NCBI GenBank assembly: GCA_902796985.1
Contig: CADBRC010000329.1
Span: 1-14,000, forward strand
From: an uncultured Spirochaetaceae bacterium
GTDB lineage: Bacteria; Spirochaetota; Spirochaetia; Treponematales; Treponemataceae
DNA: 14,000 nt
Direction: 5' to 3'
Part shown: in pieces, positions 1 through 7,536 of the stretch
How the letters are laid out: each line of letters begins with the position of its first letter
How positions within the stretch are numbered: position 1 is the first letter of the stretch
Made by a program: the position numbers and the translations under genes
Notes under the pieces: model-generated
Told to the model about the DNA's origin: nothing
The model's input: only the letters and a program-made list of their open reading frames with translations
The model's database searches: none

Positions 1-1295
1 CCGGCAACGTAGTCACCCTCGGTGGCGTACTTCTTGGCGGTCTCCCACGCGTTGTCGTGGATGTTCGTCATGATGTCCTTGAGCTTCCTGTCAACTTCCT
101 CAAAGGACCATGAGAGGCGCTCTGAGTTCTGGCTCATCTCAAGGCCGGAAACGGCAACACCGCCGGCGTTGCTCGCCTTGCCGGGAGCAAAGACAACCTT
201 GTTCTGCTGGAAGTACTCGATAGCCTCGGCACGGGTGGGCATGTTTGCTCCCTCGGCGACCAGCTTGATTCCGTTAGCGACCAGCTTCTTGGCATCGTCC
301 AGGTAAATCTCGTCCTGGGTAGCGCAGGGGAAGGCCAGGTCGGCCTTGACGCCCCAGGGCTTCTCGCCCTTGAAGAACTTTGCCTTGGGGAACTTCTTGA
401 CGTACTCGTCAACCTTCTTGTGCTCAGCGCGGAAGGCCTTGACGTACTCAAGCTTCTCCTGCGTAATTCCCTCTTCGTCGAGGATGTATCCGGAAGAATC
501 GGAAAGCGTTATCGGGGTTCCGCCGAGCTGGATAATCTTCTCTGCGGCGTACTGGGCGACGTTTCCGTCACCGGAGATGAGGCACTTCTTTCCCTTGAAG
601 TCCGTGCCCATCTTCTTGAGCATGCACTCGGCAAAGTAGATGAGGCCGTAGCCGGTCGCCTCAGTACGGGCGAGAGAACCGCCGAAGGAAAGGCCCTTGC
701 CGGTGAGGACCCCCGTATACTCGTCGCGGATCCGCTTGTACTGGCCGAACATGAAAGCGACCTCGCGTCCGCCGACGCCCTTGTCACCGGCGGGAACGTC
801 GGTATCGGGTCCGATGTGCCGGTACAGTTCGGTCATGAATGACTGGCAGAACCTCATGACCTCGGCATCGCTCTTTCCGTGCGCGTCGAAGTCAGAGCCT
901 CCCTTGCCGCCTCCCATCGGGAGCGTCGTGAGGGAGTTCTTGAGCGTCTGCTCAAGTCCAAGGAACTTGAGGACGTCGAGGTTCACCTCGGGGCTGAAGC
1001 GCAGGCCGCCCTTGTAGGGTCCGATTGCGCTGTTGAACTGTACGCGGAAGCCGCGGTTGACGTGGCTCTTGCCCTGGTCGTCGGTCCACGGAACACGGAA
1101 CATGATGACCCGCTCCGGCTCTACGAAGCGCTCGAGCACCGCATACTTCTCAAGGTCAGGCATCTTGTCCACGACCGGGCCGATGGTCTCAAGGATGAGG
1201 CCGGCAGCCTGAAGGAAGTGGTCCTGATCGGCATAGCGCGTGCTGATGTCGTCCCAAACGCGCTTGCAGTAAGCGTTCTTAATATTGTATTGCAT
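1..1295 (-). CDS. gdhA: NADP-type glutamate dehydrogenase, 3' end cut by window edge
   Basis: Cytosolic hexameric enzyme that makes glutamate from 2-oxoglutarate and ammonia; main role expected in ammonium assimilation. The frame is open from the ATG at 1295 to the window edge (431 codons). It begins MQYNIKNAYCKRVWDD and carries the GGLRFSPEVN and PMGGGKGG signatures (Lys near residue 131), the PAGDKGVGGRE segment, and a Rossmann loop GDGNVAQ near residue 242, followed by SDSSG, as in E. coli-type NADP enzymes. Compared with the 447-residue E. coli protein about 20 C-terminal residues are missing; the visible end, EGDYVA, corresponds to the segment just before GANIAGF. A purine-rich AAAGGGG lies about 6-12 nt upstream of the ATG. 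It is divergent from the cyclase gene. Family assignment is firm; NADP preference is inferred from sequence similarity. Confidence 0.95.
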   Translation of the reverse strand, partial: MQYNIKNAYCKRVWDDISTRYADQDHFLQAAGLILETIGPVVDKMPDLEKYAVLERFVEPERVIMFRVPWTDDQGKSHVNRGFRVQFNSAIGPYKGGLRFSPEVNLDVLKFLGLEQTLKNSLTTLPMGGGKGGSDFDAHGKSDAEVMRFCQSFMTELYRHIGPDTDVPAGDKGVGGREVAFMFGQYKRIRDEYTGVLTGKGLSFGGSLARTEATGYGLIYFAECMLKKMGTDFKGKKCLISGDGNVAQYAAEKIIQLGGTPITLSDSSGYILDEEGITQEKLEYVKAFRAEHKKVDEYVKKFPKAKFFKGEKPWGVKADLAFPCATQDEIYLDDAKKLVANGIKLVAEGANMPTRAEAIEYFQQNKVVFAPGKASNAGGVAVSGLEMSQNSERLSWSFEEVDRKLKDIMTNIHDNAWETAKKYATEGDYVA

Positions 1296-1337
1296 TTTGA
1301 TACCCCTTTGCCGCGAGTTTGAACGGCAACTGTTTCT

Positions 1338-1366
1338 ATATTAGTGTATTTTTATCTATTTGTAAA
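1338..1366 (-). promoter_or_regulatory. Predicted sigma-70 promoter for gdhA
   Basis: Read on the minus strand there is a -35 element TTTACA (1366-1361), a 17-nt spacer and a -10 element TAATAT (1343-1338). The -35 matches consensus at 5 of 6 positions and the -10 at 4 of 6. Expected transcription start is about 35-40 nt upstream of the gdhA ATG, leaving room for its Shine-Dalgarno. Predicted by eye only. Confidence 0.5.
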
Positions 1367-1373
1367 TGCCTGG

Positions 1374-1395
1374 ATGAATAATTATGCAAATTCAT
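1374..1395. promoter_or_regulatory. Inverted repeat between divergent promoters
   Basis: ATGAAT (1374-1379) and ATTCAT (1390-1395) form a 6-bp dyad with a 10-bp AT-rich spacer. It lies between the predicted -35 boxes of gdhA (1361-1366) and of the cyclase gene (1409-1414), where a regulator could act on both. In an AT-rich gap such a dyad can occur by chance, so this is a weak operator candidate. Confidence 0.2.
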
Positions 1396-1408
1396 GACTT
1401 TTTTCTGA

Positions 1409-1437
1409 ATGACACAACGGGCATATTATGGTAGAAT
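1409..1437 (+). promoter_or_regulatory. Predicted sigma-70 promoter for the sensor cyclase operon
   Basis: ATGACA (1409-1414) and TAGAAT (1432-1437) each match consensus at 5 of 6 positions and are separated by exactly 17 nt. The -10 ends only 6 nt before the ATG at 1444, so transcription should begin at or next to the start codon. An overlapping TATTAT (1424-1429) is an alternative -10 but lacks an equally good -35. Confidence 0.5.
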
Positions 1438-1443
1438 AGAAAC

Positions 1444-4400
1444 ATGAAAAGGAAAGTTCTGTTTGTGGCGGCCATGCTTTCCGCCGCCTGCCGCCTCGCG
1501 CTGCCCGCCGAGGAAATCAAGGTAACCTCCAACGCAGTCAGCTTCCTTGGCGACTACGTAACCAGAGGCTGGAGTGCGTCCGACGGGCTTCCCGGCAACA
1601 ACATCACCGACATCCTCCAGGCACGGAACGGCTACATGTACTTCGGTACCTATACGGGCCTGGTCCGCTTTGACGGAATAGATTTTCTTACGATGAACAG
1701 GGCACTCGACCCGAAGTACGACTTCGTTTCTGCCCGCAAGGTTTTCGAAGACTCAGACGGGAACCTCTGGGTTGGCTCCAACGACGAGGGTGCCTACCGT
1801 CTGGGAACAGACGGCTCCATCCTCAAGCTGGACATGTCGAACGGCCTCCCCAACAATTCCATCCGGGCCTTCACCGAAGACTCGGCCGGCAACATCTGGA
1901 TAGGCACGGCCTCCGGAGTCGCCTACTACACGCCGTCCGGTGAGGTGGCCCGCCCCGAGGGGCTGGACCGCTACGGCGAACAGAACATCCTCGTGCAGAG
2001 CCTCTACTGCGACACGGCGGGCCGGGTCTGGCTGTCCAGCCTGACCCCCGGCAGCACCTACATCTGGACATCCGGTTCCTTCTCGCGCTTCAAGGGCTTC
2101 CAGTCCCTGCCGAAAGACTCCGCCATCAGCAGCATCATGCAGGAACAGTCCGGAGCCTTCTGGTACGGCATCGCACCGCACTACGCGGTCAGGTCGGACG
2201 ACAAGGGGGATGAGCAGGTTTACGACCTGTCCTTCGGCGGAACGGAAAGCACGATAGTCGGAGACATCTTTCAGGACAGCACGGGCAACATCTGGTTCTC
2301 CATGGACCGGGGCCTCGTCATCATGCACCACGGACAGCTCTGCTACTACGACATCCAGCAGGGCCTGATCGACAACAACGTCAACTGCGTCTTCGAGGAC
2401 AAGGAAGGGAACATCTGGATCTGCACCGACCGGGGCGGACTGGAAAAGCTGACGCTCAGCAAGTTCCGCACGGTCGCGACCGAAAGCACGGTCAACGCCA
2501 TAGTCGAAGACTCCAGGCGGTCCCTCGCATGGCTGGGAACGGACACCGGACTCCTGTGCTACCGCTACAGCGACAACACATTCCATGAGAACGAGCTTAC
2601 GGAGGCATGCGCGGACTGCCGCATCAGGCACGTCGGCTTTGACCGCGAGGGCAGGATGCTTATCAGCACCTACGGACCGCAGGGACAGTTCCGCCTTACG
2701 ATAACCGGGGGCTACGATGCAGACAATCTGGAATGCTCAGTCGAACGCTGGAGCAAAGAGGAAGGACTGCTCAGCTACAAAACCCGCGTCGCGATGGAAG
2801 CCTCCGACGGCAACCTCTACATAGGAACAACATCCGGCCTCAGCATAATCGACCAGGAGGGCACGGTGATACGAACCTACCGGCTTTCTGACGGACTTCC
2901 CAACGAGTTCATCATGGCCCTCTACGAAGACGACGACGGCTCCATCTGGGGCGGCACGGACGGAGGCGGCGTGTTCCTGCTCAAGGACGGCAAGGTGGCC
3001 CGCACCTGGTCCACCGAGACGGGACTCGCAGGCAACGTCATCTTCAAGATAAGCAGACTGGAGGACGGTGCCCTGTGGATATGTACGGGAACAGGTTTGT
3101 CCCGCATGACCGAAGAGGGAATCTTCAACTACAACACATCAAACGGCCTGGGCGACGACGGTGTCTTCCAGATAATGACCGACTATACGGACACCGCCTG
3201 GTTCACCTCCAACCTGGGGGTGTTCTCCGCCAAATTCTCGCAGATGCGGGACATGGCGGCAGAAAAGGAGCAGACTCTGGAATGCAGGCTTTACGGGCGG
3301 TCGGACGGCCTGAGGTCCGGAGGAGTCACGTCCACGTCGCTCAGCATGAAAGACAGCAAGGGCAGGGTTTGGTTCACGATGATTGACGGCTTCGCAGTGT
3401 ACGACCCCGTCAAGGTGATAAACAAGGCGCAGCCTGTCGTGCAGATTCAAAGCGTCAGCATAGACAACGAGGCTCAGGATGAGACGGCGGACAGAATCAC
3501 CATCCAGCCGGAGGGCAAGAGGATCAGGATCAAGTTCACGGGACTGAGCTTCGTCTCGCCGGAGCAGATTCAGTTCAGCTACAGGCTGGAAGGCTTCGAG
3601 AACGAATACTCCCCCTGGTCATCCGTCCGCGAAGTCTCGTTCACAAACCTCAAACCCGGCAAGTACCTTTTCTACGTGATGGCGAAGAACTCCGAGGAGG
3701 AGCCGAGCGCGATAGAGAAGCCCCTCATCATCATCAAGAAGCCCTACATCTGGCAGCTCTGGTGGTTCTGGTTCCAGATAGCCCTTTTCATAGTGCTGGC
3801 GATTGCCCTGCTGATACGGAGCCGCTACCGCAAGATGAAGCGGTATCAGGTCAAACTGGAGAACGAGGTCGCCAAGCAGACCAAGGAGCTGCGCAAACAG
3901 GCCGCCGAGCTGGAGGAGTCCAACAAGGAGCTGGCCGTCGCCAAGGACAAGGCAGAAGAACTTCTGCTGAACATCCTGCCCCAGCCCATTGCCCAGGAGC
4001 TGACCGAGCACCCGGGCAGCCTGATTGCAAAGCAGTATCCAAACGCCTGCGTCCTCTTCGCCGATTTGGTCGGCTTCACCAAGATGTCCGACAGCATGGC
4101 GGCGGGAGACGTGGTTGACATACTGAACTCCCTCTTCACCCGCTTTGACCTGAGGGCCAAGAACTGCGGGGTTGAGAAGATAAAGACAATAGGCGACGCA
4201 TATATGGCGGCGACCGGCCTGACCGAAGATTCCCGGAACAACGGCGTAAAGCTGATGCTCCGCATGGCGCAGGGCATGATGCAGGATGTGGAGGCATTCA
4301 ACGAGGCCAAGAGCCTGCACCTCAGCATCCGCATCGGCATAAACTGCGGAAACCTCGTCGCGGGAGTCATCGGCAAAACCAAGTTCATCTACGACATCTG

Positions 4401-4995
4401 GGGCGACACCGTCAACGTCGCAAGCCGCATGGAGAGCACCGGAACCCCGGGCTGCATCCACGTCACTCAGGAAGTCTGGGAGCAGAGCAACGATGAGTTC
4501 AGCTACAGCAGCCCCGTCGAAATCGAAGTCAAAGGCAAGGGTCTCATGAAGACCTACCTGCTCGGCGAACCTGCGGTGACAGCGCCTGCGGCCGAAGCGG
4601 TAAATGCGCCCGCCCCTGAGGCTCTTCCCGAGGCCGGCAGAATGGCCCCCGTTGAAGAAGCTCCCGTTACGGAGGCTCCCGACGCCGGGTCAGCCCCTGA
4701 AGCGGCGGCAACTGTGCCGACTGACGAACCGCCGGAAGGCTACACGCCCATCTCACTGGACGAGATTTTCGCCGCCCGGGAGAAAGAGAAAGGAGCAGCC
4801 GCAAAAAGTCCGGAGCCAGCAGCCCCGGAGACCGAAGCCGAAAAGGTACCTGTTGACGTGGCAGCGAGCACGGTGTTCGGCCCGACGTCAGGCTTCCGCC
4901 CGGTTCACCGGACAGGCAAGGGCCTGCTCGCAACATGCATAAAGAGAAATGAGGAAGAAGATAGCAAAGGAGATGATGATGCTGGAAGGGAATAG
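1444..4995 (+). CDS. Membrane adenylate cyclase with periplasmic propeller/Y_Y_Y sensor
   Basis: A 1183-residue transmembrane sensor predicted to make cAMP when its periplasmic part binds a ligand. Order: signal peptide (about 1-22; a loose lipobox around Cys16 is possible); two-component-type propeller repeats (about 35-680), with blade motifs such as EDSDGNLWVGS, EDSAGNIWIGT, EDKEGNIWICT and EDDDGSIWGGT; Y_Y_Y domain (about 690-765); one membrane helix (about 772-793); a coiled coil with the cyclase-transducer motif LLLNILPQPIAQEL; class III cyclase domain (about 868-1040); and a Pro/Ala/Glu-rich tail of about 140 residues. Metal-binding aspartates are D874 (FADLVGFT) and D918. K914 (KIKTIGD) and D984 (YDIWGD) are the pair typical of adenylate rather than guanylate cyclases; N991 and R995 complete the active site. 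An in-frame TAG at 1432 and the basic n-region support the ATG at 1444, although no Shine-Dalgarno is visible. The ligand is unknown; glycans are a guess from Bacteroides sensors of similar design. Confidence 0.9.
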   Translation: MKRKVLFVAAMLSAACRLALPAEEIKVTSNAVSFLGDYVTRGWSASDGLPGNNITDILQARNGYMYFGTYTGLVRFDGIDFLTMNRALDPKYDFVSARKVFEDSDGNLWVGSNDEGAYRLGTDGSILKLDMSNGLPNNSIRAFTEDSAGNIWIGTASGVAYYTPSGEVARPEGLDRYGEQNILVQSLYCDTAGRVWLSSLTPGSTYIWTSGSFSRFKGFQSLPKDSAISSIMQEQSGAFWYGIAPHYAVRSDDKGDEQVYDLSFGGTESTIVGDIFQDSTGNIWFSMDRGLVIMHHGQLCYYDIQQGLIDNNVNCVFEDKEGNIWICTDRGGLEKLTLSKFRTVATESTVNAIVEDSRRSLAWLGTDTGLLCYRYSDNTFHENELTEACADCRIRHVGFDREGRMLISTYGPQGQFRLTITGGYDADNLECSVERWSKEEGLLSYKTRVAMEASDGNLYIGTTSGLSIIDQEGTVIRTYRLSDGLPNEFIMALYEDDDGSIWGGTDGGGVFLLKDGKVARTWSTETGLAGNVIFKISRLEDGALWICTGTGLSRMTEEGIFNYNTSNGLGDDGVFQIMTDYTDTAWFTSNLGVFSAKFSQMRDMAAEKEQTLECRLYGRSDGLRSGGVTSTSLSMKDSKGRVWFTMIDGFAVYDPVKVINKAQPVVQIQSVSIDNEAQDETADRITIQPEGKRIRIKFTGLSFVSPEQIQFSYRLEGFENEYSPWSSVREVSFTNLKPGKYLFYVMAKNSEEEPSAIEKPLIIIKKPYIWQLWWFWFQIALFIVLAIALLIRSRYRKMKRYQVKLENEVAKQTKELRKQAAELEESNKELAVAKDKAEELLLNILPQPIAQELTEHPGSLIAKQYPNACVLFADLVGFTKMSDSMAAGDVVDILNSLFTRFDLRAKNCGVEKIKTIGDAYMAATGLTEDSRNNGVKLMLRMAQGMMQDVEAFNEAKSLHLSIRIGINCGNLVAGVIGKTKFIYDIWGDTVNVASRMESTGTPGCIHVTQEVWEQSNDEFSYSSPVEIEVKGKGLMKTYLLGEPAVTAPAAEAVNAPAPEALPEAGRMAPVEEAPVTEAPDAGSAPEAAATVPTDEPPEGYTPISLDEIFAAREKEKGAAAKSPEPAAPETEAEKVPVDVAASTVFGPTSGFRPVHRTGKGLLATCIKRNEEEDSKGDDDAGRE

Positions 4996-4999
4996 GAGC

Positions 5000-6178
5000 A
5001 TGAAGATTTCGGAGGCCGTCAAGTACGTCGGCGTGGATGACCATGACATAGACTTATTCGAGGGGCAGTTCACCGTTCCCCTCGGCATGGCATACAACTC
5101 ATACGTCATACTGGACGACAAGGTCGCTGTTATGGACAGCGTTGACGGGCGTTTCGGCGGCCAGTGGATCGCAAACATACAGAAGGAACTGGGAGGGCGT
5201 GAGCCGGACTACCTTGTTGTCCACCACATGGAGATGGACCACTCCGCCAGCATACAGAAGTTTGCGGATGCCTTCCCCAAGGCGGTAATCGTCGCCTCCC
5301 GAATGGCCTTTACGATGATGAAGTGCTACTTCGGCAACGACTTTGCTTCCCGCCAGCTCGTCGTCGGGGAAGGCTCTTCTCTGGAACTGGGAACGCACAC
5401 GCTTTCGTTCATTGCCGCCCCCAACGTCCACTGGCCCGAAGTACTGATGAGCTATGAGACAAACGAAGGCATTCTGTTCAGCGCGGACGCGTTCGGCAAG
5501 TTCGGCGCGAATGACGTGAAGGATCCGGAGGGCTGGACCTGCGAGGCACGGAGATATTACTTCGGCATCGTCGGCAAATTCGGTCCGCAGGTGCAGGCGG
5601 TCCTCAAGAAAGCCGCTCCGCTCGACATACAGAAAATCTGCCCCCTGCACGGCCCGGTACTAGACGAGAGCATCGAAGAATACGTCGGGCTCTATGACAT
5701 CTGGTCAAACTACGGCGTAGAAAGCAAGGGTGTCATGCTGGCCTACACGTCGGTCTACGGCAACACGAAAAAGGCAGTGGAAAAGCTCGCGGAAATCCTC
5801 AAAGCCCAGGGCTGCCCCAAAGTCGTCACCGCCGACCTTGCCCGCGAAGACGTATATGAGAACGTTGAGAACGCCTTCCGCTACGGCAAGCTCATCCTCG
5901 CATCCACGACCTACAACGGCAGTGTATTCCCGGCAATGCGGGAATTCATTGAACACCTGACAGAGCGCAATTACCAGAACAGGAAAATCGCTTTCGTCGA
6001 GAACGGCAGCTGGGCACCGATGGCAGCGAAGGCTATGCGCGCCCTGTTTGACAAGGGGCTGACAGAAGGCTGCAAGAACCTGACATTCGCTGAAGGCAAG
6101 GTCTCCATAAAGATTGCGATGACGGAAAAGAACATTTCCGAAATGGAAGCACTTGCAAAGGAGATGTTGGCGGACTGA
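5000..6178 (+). CDS. fprA: A-type flavodiiron protein (FprA/ROO-like O2 or NO reductase)
   Basis: Cytosolic flavodiiron protein of 392 residues that reduces O2 to water and/or NO to N2O in anaerobes, usually fed by rubredoxin. The N-terminal metallo-beta-lactamase-like domain (about 1-235) keeps all diiron ligands: H76, E78, D80 and H81 (HHMEMDH), H144 (NVHWPE), D163 (FSADAFG) and H217 (CPLHGP). The C-terminal flavodoxin domain (about 243-392) has the FMN loop TSVYGNT. There is no fused rubredoxin domain, so an external electron donor is expected. The MKISEAVKYVG start matches where family members usually begin and lies 4 nt after the cyclase stop. In-frame ATGs at 4949, 4973, 4976 and 4979 are also possible; AAGGAG before the ATG triplet makes 4979 a real alternative. 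It is co-transcribed with the cyclase, and its stop lies in the first unit of a tandem repeat. Confidence 0.92.
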   Translation: MKISEAVKYVGVDDHDIDLFEGQFTVPLGMAYNSYVILDDKVAVMDSVDGRFGGQWIANIQKELGGREPDYLVVHHMEMDHSASIQKFADAFPKAVIVASRMAFTMMKCYFGNDFASRQLVVGEGSSLELGTHTLSFIAAPNVHWPEVLMSYETNEGILFSADAFGKFGANDVKDPEGWTCEARRYYFGIVGKFGPQVQAVLKKAAPLDIQKICPLHGPVLDESIEEYVGLYDIWSNYGVESKGVMLAYTSVYGNTKKAVEKLAEILKAQGCPKVVTADLAREDVYENVENAFRYGKLILASTTYNGSVFPAMREFIEHLTERNYQNRKIAFVENGSWAPMAAKAMRALFDKGLTEGCKNLTFAEGKVSIKIAMTEKNISEMEALAKEMLAD

Positions 6179-6268
6179 CGAAACACGGCGTGTTTGCCCG
6201 CAAATCACGCCGGGCGGACTGACGAAACACGGCGTGTTTGCCTGCAAAATACGGCGTGCAAACTGACA
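6171..6268. repeat. 44-bp tandem repeat, two full units plus remnant
   Basis: Units at 6171-6214 and 6215-6258 match at 39 of 44 positions, with their first 28 bases identical. A degenerate third start (CAAACTGACA) follows at 6259-6268. The first unit includes the last codons and TGA stop of fprA. Each unit contains AAACACGGCGTGTTT, a 7-bp palindrome around one central G (6181-6195 and 6225-6239). The first unit can instead fold as a hairpin over 6186-6212: CGGCGTG pairs with CACGCCG and TTTGC with GCAAA around a tiny loop, with one bulged T. The second unit keeps most of this pairing using a G-U pair and one mismatch. Role unknown; REP-like or 3'-UTR element. Confidence 0.8.
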
Positions 6269-6270
6269 AT

Positions 6271-6317
6271 AAAAAGCCCCCGCCATCGGCTGAGCCAACG
6301 GCGGGGGCAATTTTTTT
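6271..6317. terminator. Bidirectional intrinsic terminator between fprA and permease
   Basis: A perfect 9-bp stem, GCCCCCGCC (6276-6284) with GGCGGGGGC (6300-6308), encloses a 15-nt loop that can itself pair (GGC/GCC). It is followed on the plus strand by a run of seven T (6311-6317). On the minus strand it is followed by TTTTTATT, from the five A at 6271-6275. It therefore suits both convergent operons that end here. Confidence 0.9.
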
Positions 6318-6348
6318 GCAGCCGGCCTCTCAGCCAGCCAGAAGTCTC

Positions 6349-7524
6349 TTACTTGCCGCTCTTGCGCTTCTTGGAAGCAACATCGAAGAGGACGGCGAGC
6401 AGGAGGACGAGACCCTTAACGGCCTTCTGCCAGTTGGAGTCAATTCCGAGAATTGACATACCGTTGTTCAGAACTCCCATGAAGATAGCTCCGATGACAG
6501 CTCCGGAGACCTTACCGGTTCCACCGTATGCGGAAGCACCACCGATGAAGCAGGAGGAAATTGCATCCATCTCGTAGTTCTGTCCGGCAGTCGGCGCAGC
6601 GGAGTTGAAGCGGGCAACACAAATCAAGGCAGCAACGGCTGACAGGAAACCCATGTTGGTATAGGCAAAGAACATAACCTTGTCGGTGTTGACACCGGAC
6701 AGCTGGGCAGCCTTTGCGTTGCCGCCGAGGGCATACAGGTAGCGGCCGGAGACCGTGTTCTTGGTGTAGTATGCATAAATCGCAACGATGACGGCGACGA
6801 TGATAAGGATAACCGGGAGACCCTGATCCTGTCCGAGCAGGTGGGCGACGAACATGATGACCGCACAGAGCACGACAATCTTAGTCGCGAAGCCCGCCAT
6901 ACCGGGAACCTCGTAGCCCTTCTTCTGCTTGTTGCCCCTGGAGATGACCTCCATGAGGATGTAGGCGGCACAACAGACGGCTCCTATAATCATCGTAATC
7001 GGATATGTTCCGTTACCGGAGAAGGGGATGTAGCTGGAGAAGAGGGCCAGATACCTGTCGGGGAGCGGTGAAATCGTAAGACCGTTCAGGATGATAAGGG
7101 CAACACCGCGCCACAGAAGCATTCCTGCGAGGGTTACGATGAACGGCGGTATATGGATGTATGCAATCCACATTCCGTGCCATGCACCGATGAGGATACC
7201 GACGATAAGACAAATCAGGATGGACAGGTAGATGTTGCATCCCATGTTCTTGATCAGGGTTCCCGCAATGGCACCGACAAGGCAGACGATGGAGCCGACA
7301 GACAGGTCGATGTTACCACCCGTCAGAATACAGCAGAGCATACCGGTCGCAAGCACAACGACGTAGGCGTTCTGGTTAATCAGGTTCTTGATGTTTCCCG
7401 GCGAAAAGAGGGATCCGTTCCCGGTTGCCGTGATAAGAATCTGGAAAAACAGCATGACGACGACAAGCGCGATGAAAATCGTGTTGTCCTTCAAAGTCTT
7501 CTTTATGTTCATTGACGTAGACAT
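6349..7524 (-). CDS. mmsB: Multiple-monosaccharide ABC transporter permease (GguB/MmsB family)
   Basis: Inner-membrane permease of a CUT2-family sugar importer, 391 residues and almost entirely hydrophobic, with about ten membrane segments expected. Diagnostic stretches are NAYVVVLATGM, GGNIDLSVGSIV, WIAYIHIPPFIVTLAGMLLWRG and, near the C-terminus, the ISSCFIGGASAYGGTGKVSGAVIG block typical of RbsC/XylH/GguB permeases. The WIAYxxIPxFIVTLAGM segment closely resembles Agrobacterium GguB as remembered, which together with the chvE-like gene upstream favours the multiple-monosaccharide subfamily over xylose- or ribose-only systems. The start at 7524 has an ideal AGGAGG (7535-7530) with 5-nt spacing. 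The gene begins 12 nt after the ATPase stop and is the last gene of the operon, ending at the bidirectional terminator. The exact sugar is not readable from sequence. Confidence 0.92.
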   Translation of the reverse strand: MSTSMNIKKTLKDNTIFIALVVVMLFFQILITATGNGSLFSPGNIKNLINQNAYVVVLATGMLCCILTGGNIDLSVGSIVCLVGAIAGTLIKNMGCNIYLSILICLIVGILIGAWHGMWIAYIHIPPFIVTLAGMLLWRGVALIILNGLTISPLPDRYLALFSSYIPFSGNGTYPITMIIGAVCCAAYILMEVISRGNKQKKGYEVPGMAGFATKIVVLCAVIMFVAHLLGQDQGLPVILIIVAVIVAIYAYYTKNTVSGRYLYALGGNAKAAQLSGVNTDKVMFFAYTNMGFLSAVAALICVARFNSAAPTAGQNYEMDAISSCFIGGASAYGGTGKVSGAVIGAIFMGVLNNGMSILGIDSNWQKAVKGLVLLLAVLFDVASKKRKSGK

Positions 7525-7536
7525 TCTTTCCTCCTA

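Noticed and set aside
1753..2631. Minus-strand open frame (292 codons) inside the cyclase gene, with another at 3619-4461
   Set aside because: Both run antisense to well-supported propeller and cyclase domains and reflect codon bias.
6171..6268. CRISPR-like array
   Set aside because: Only two directly adjacent units without spacers; the divergent part of each unit is still alignable, so it is a tandem duplication.
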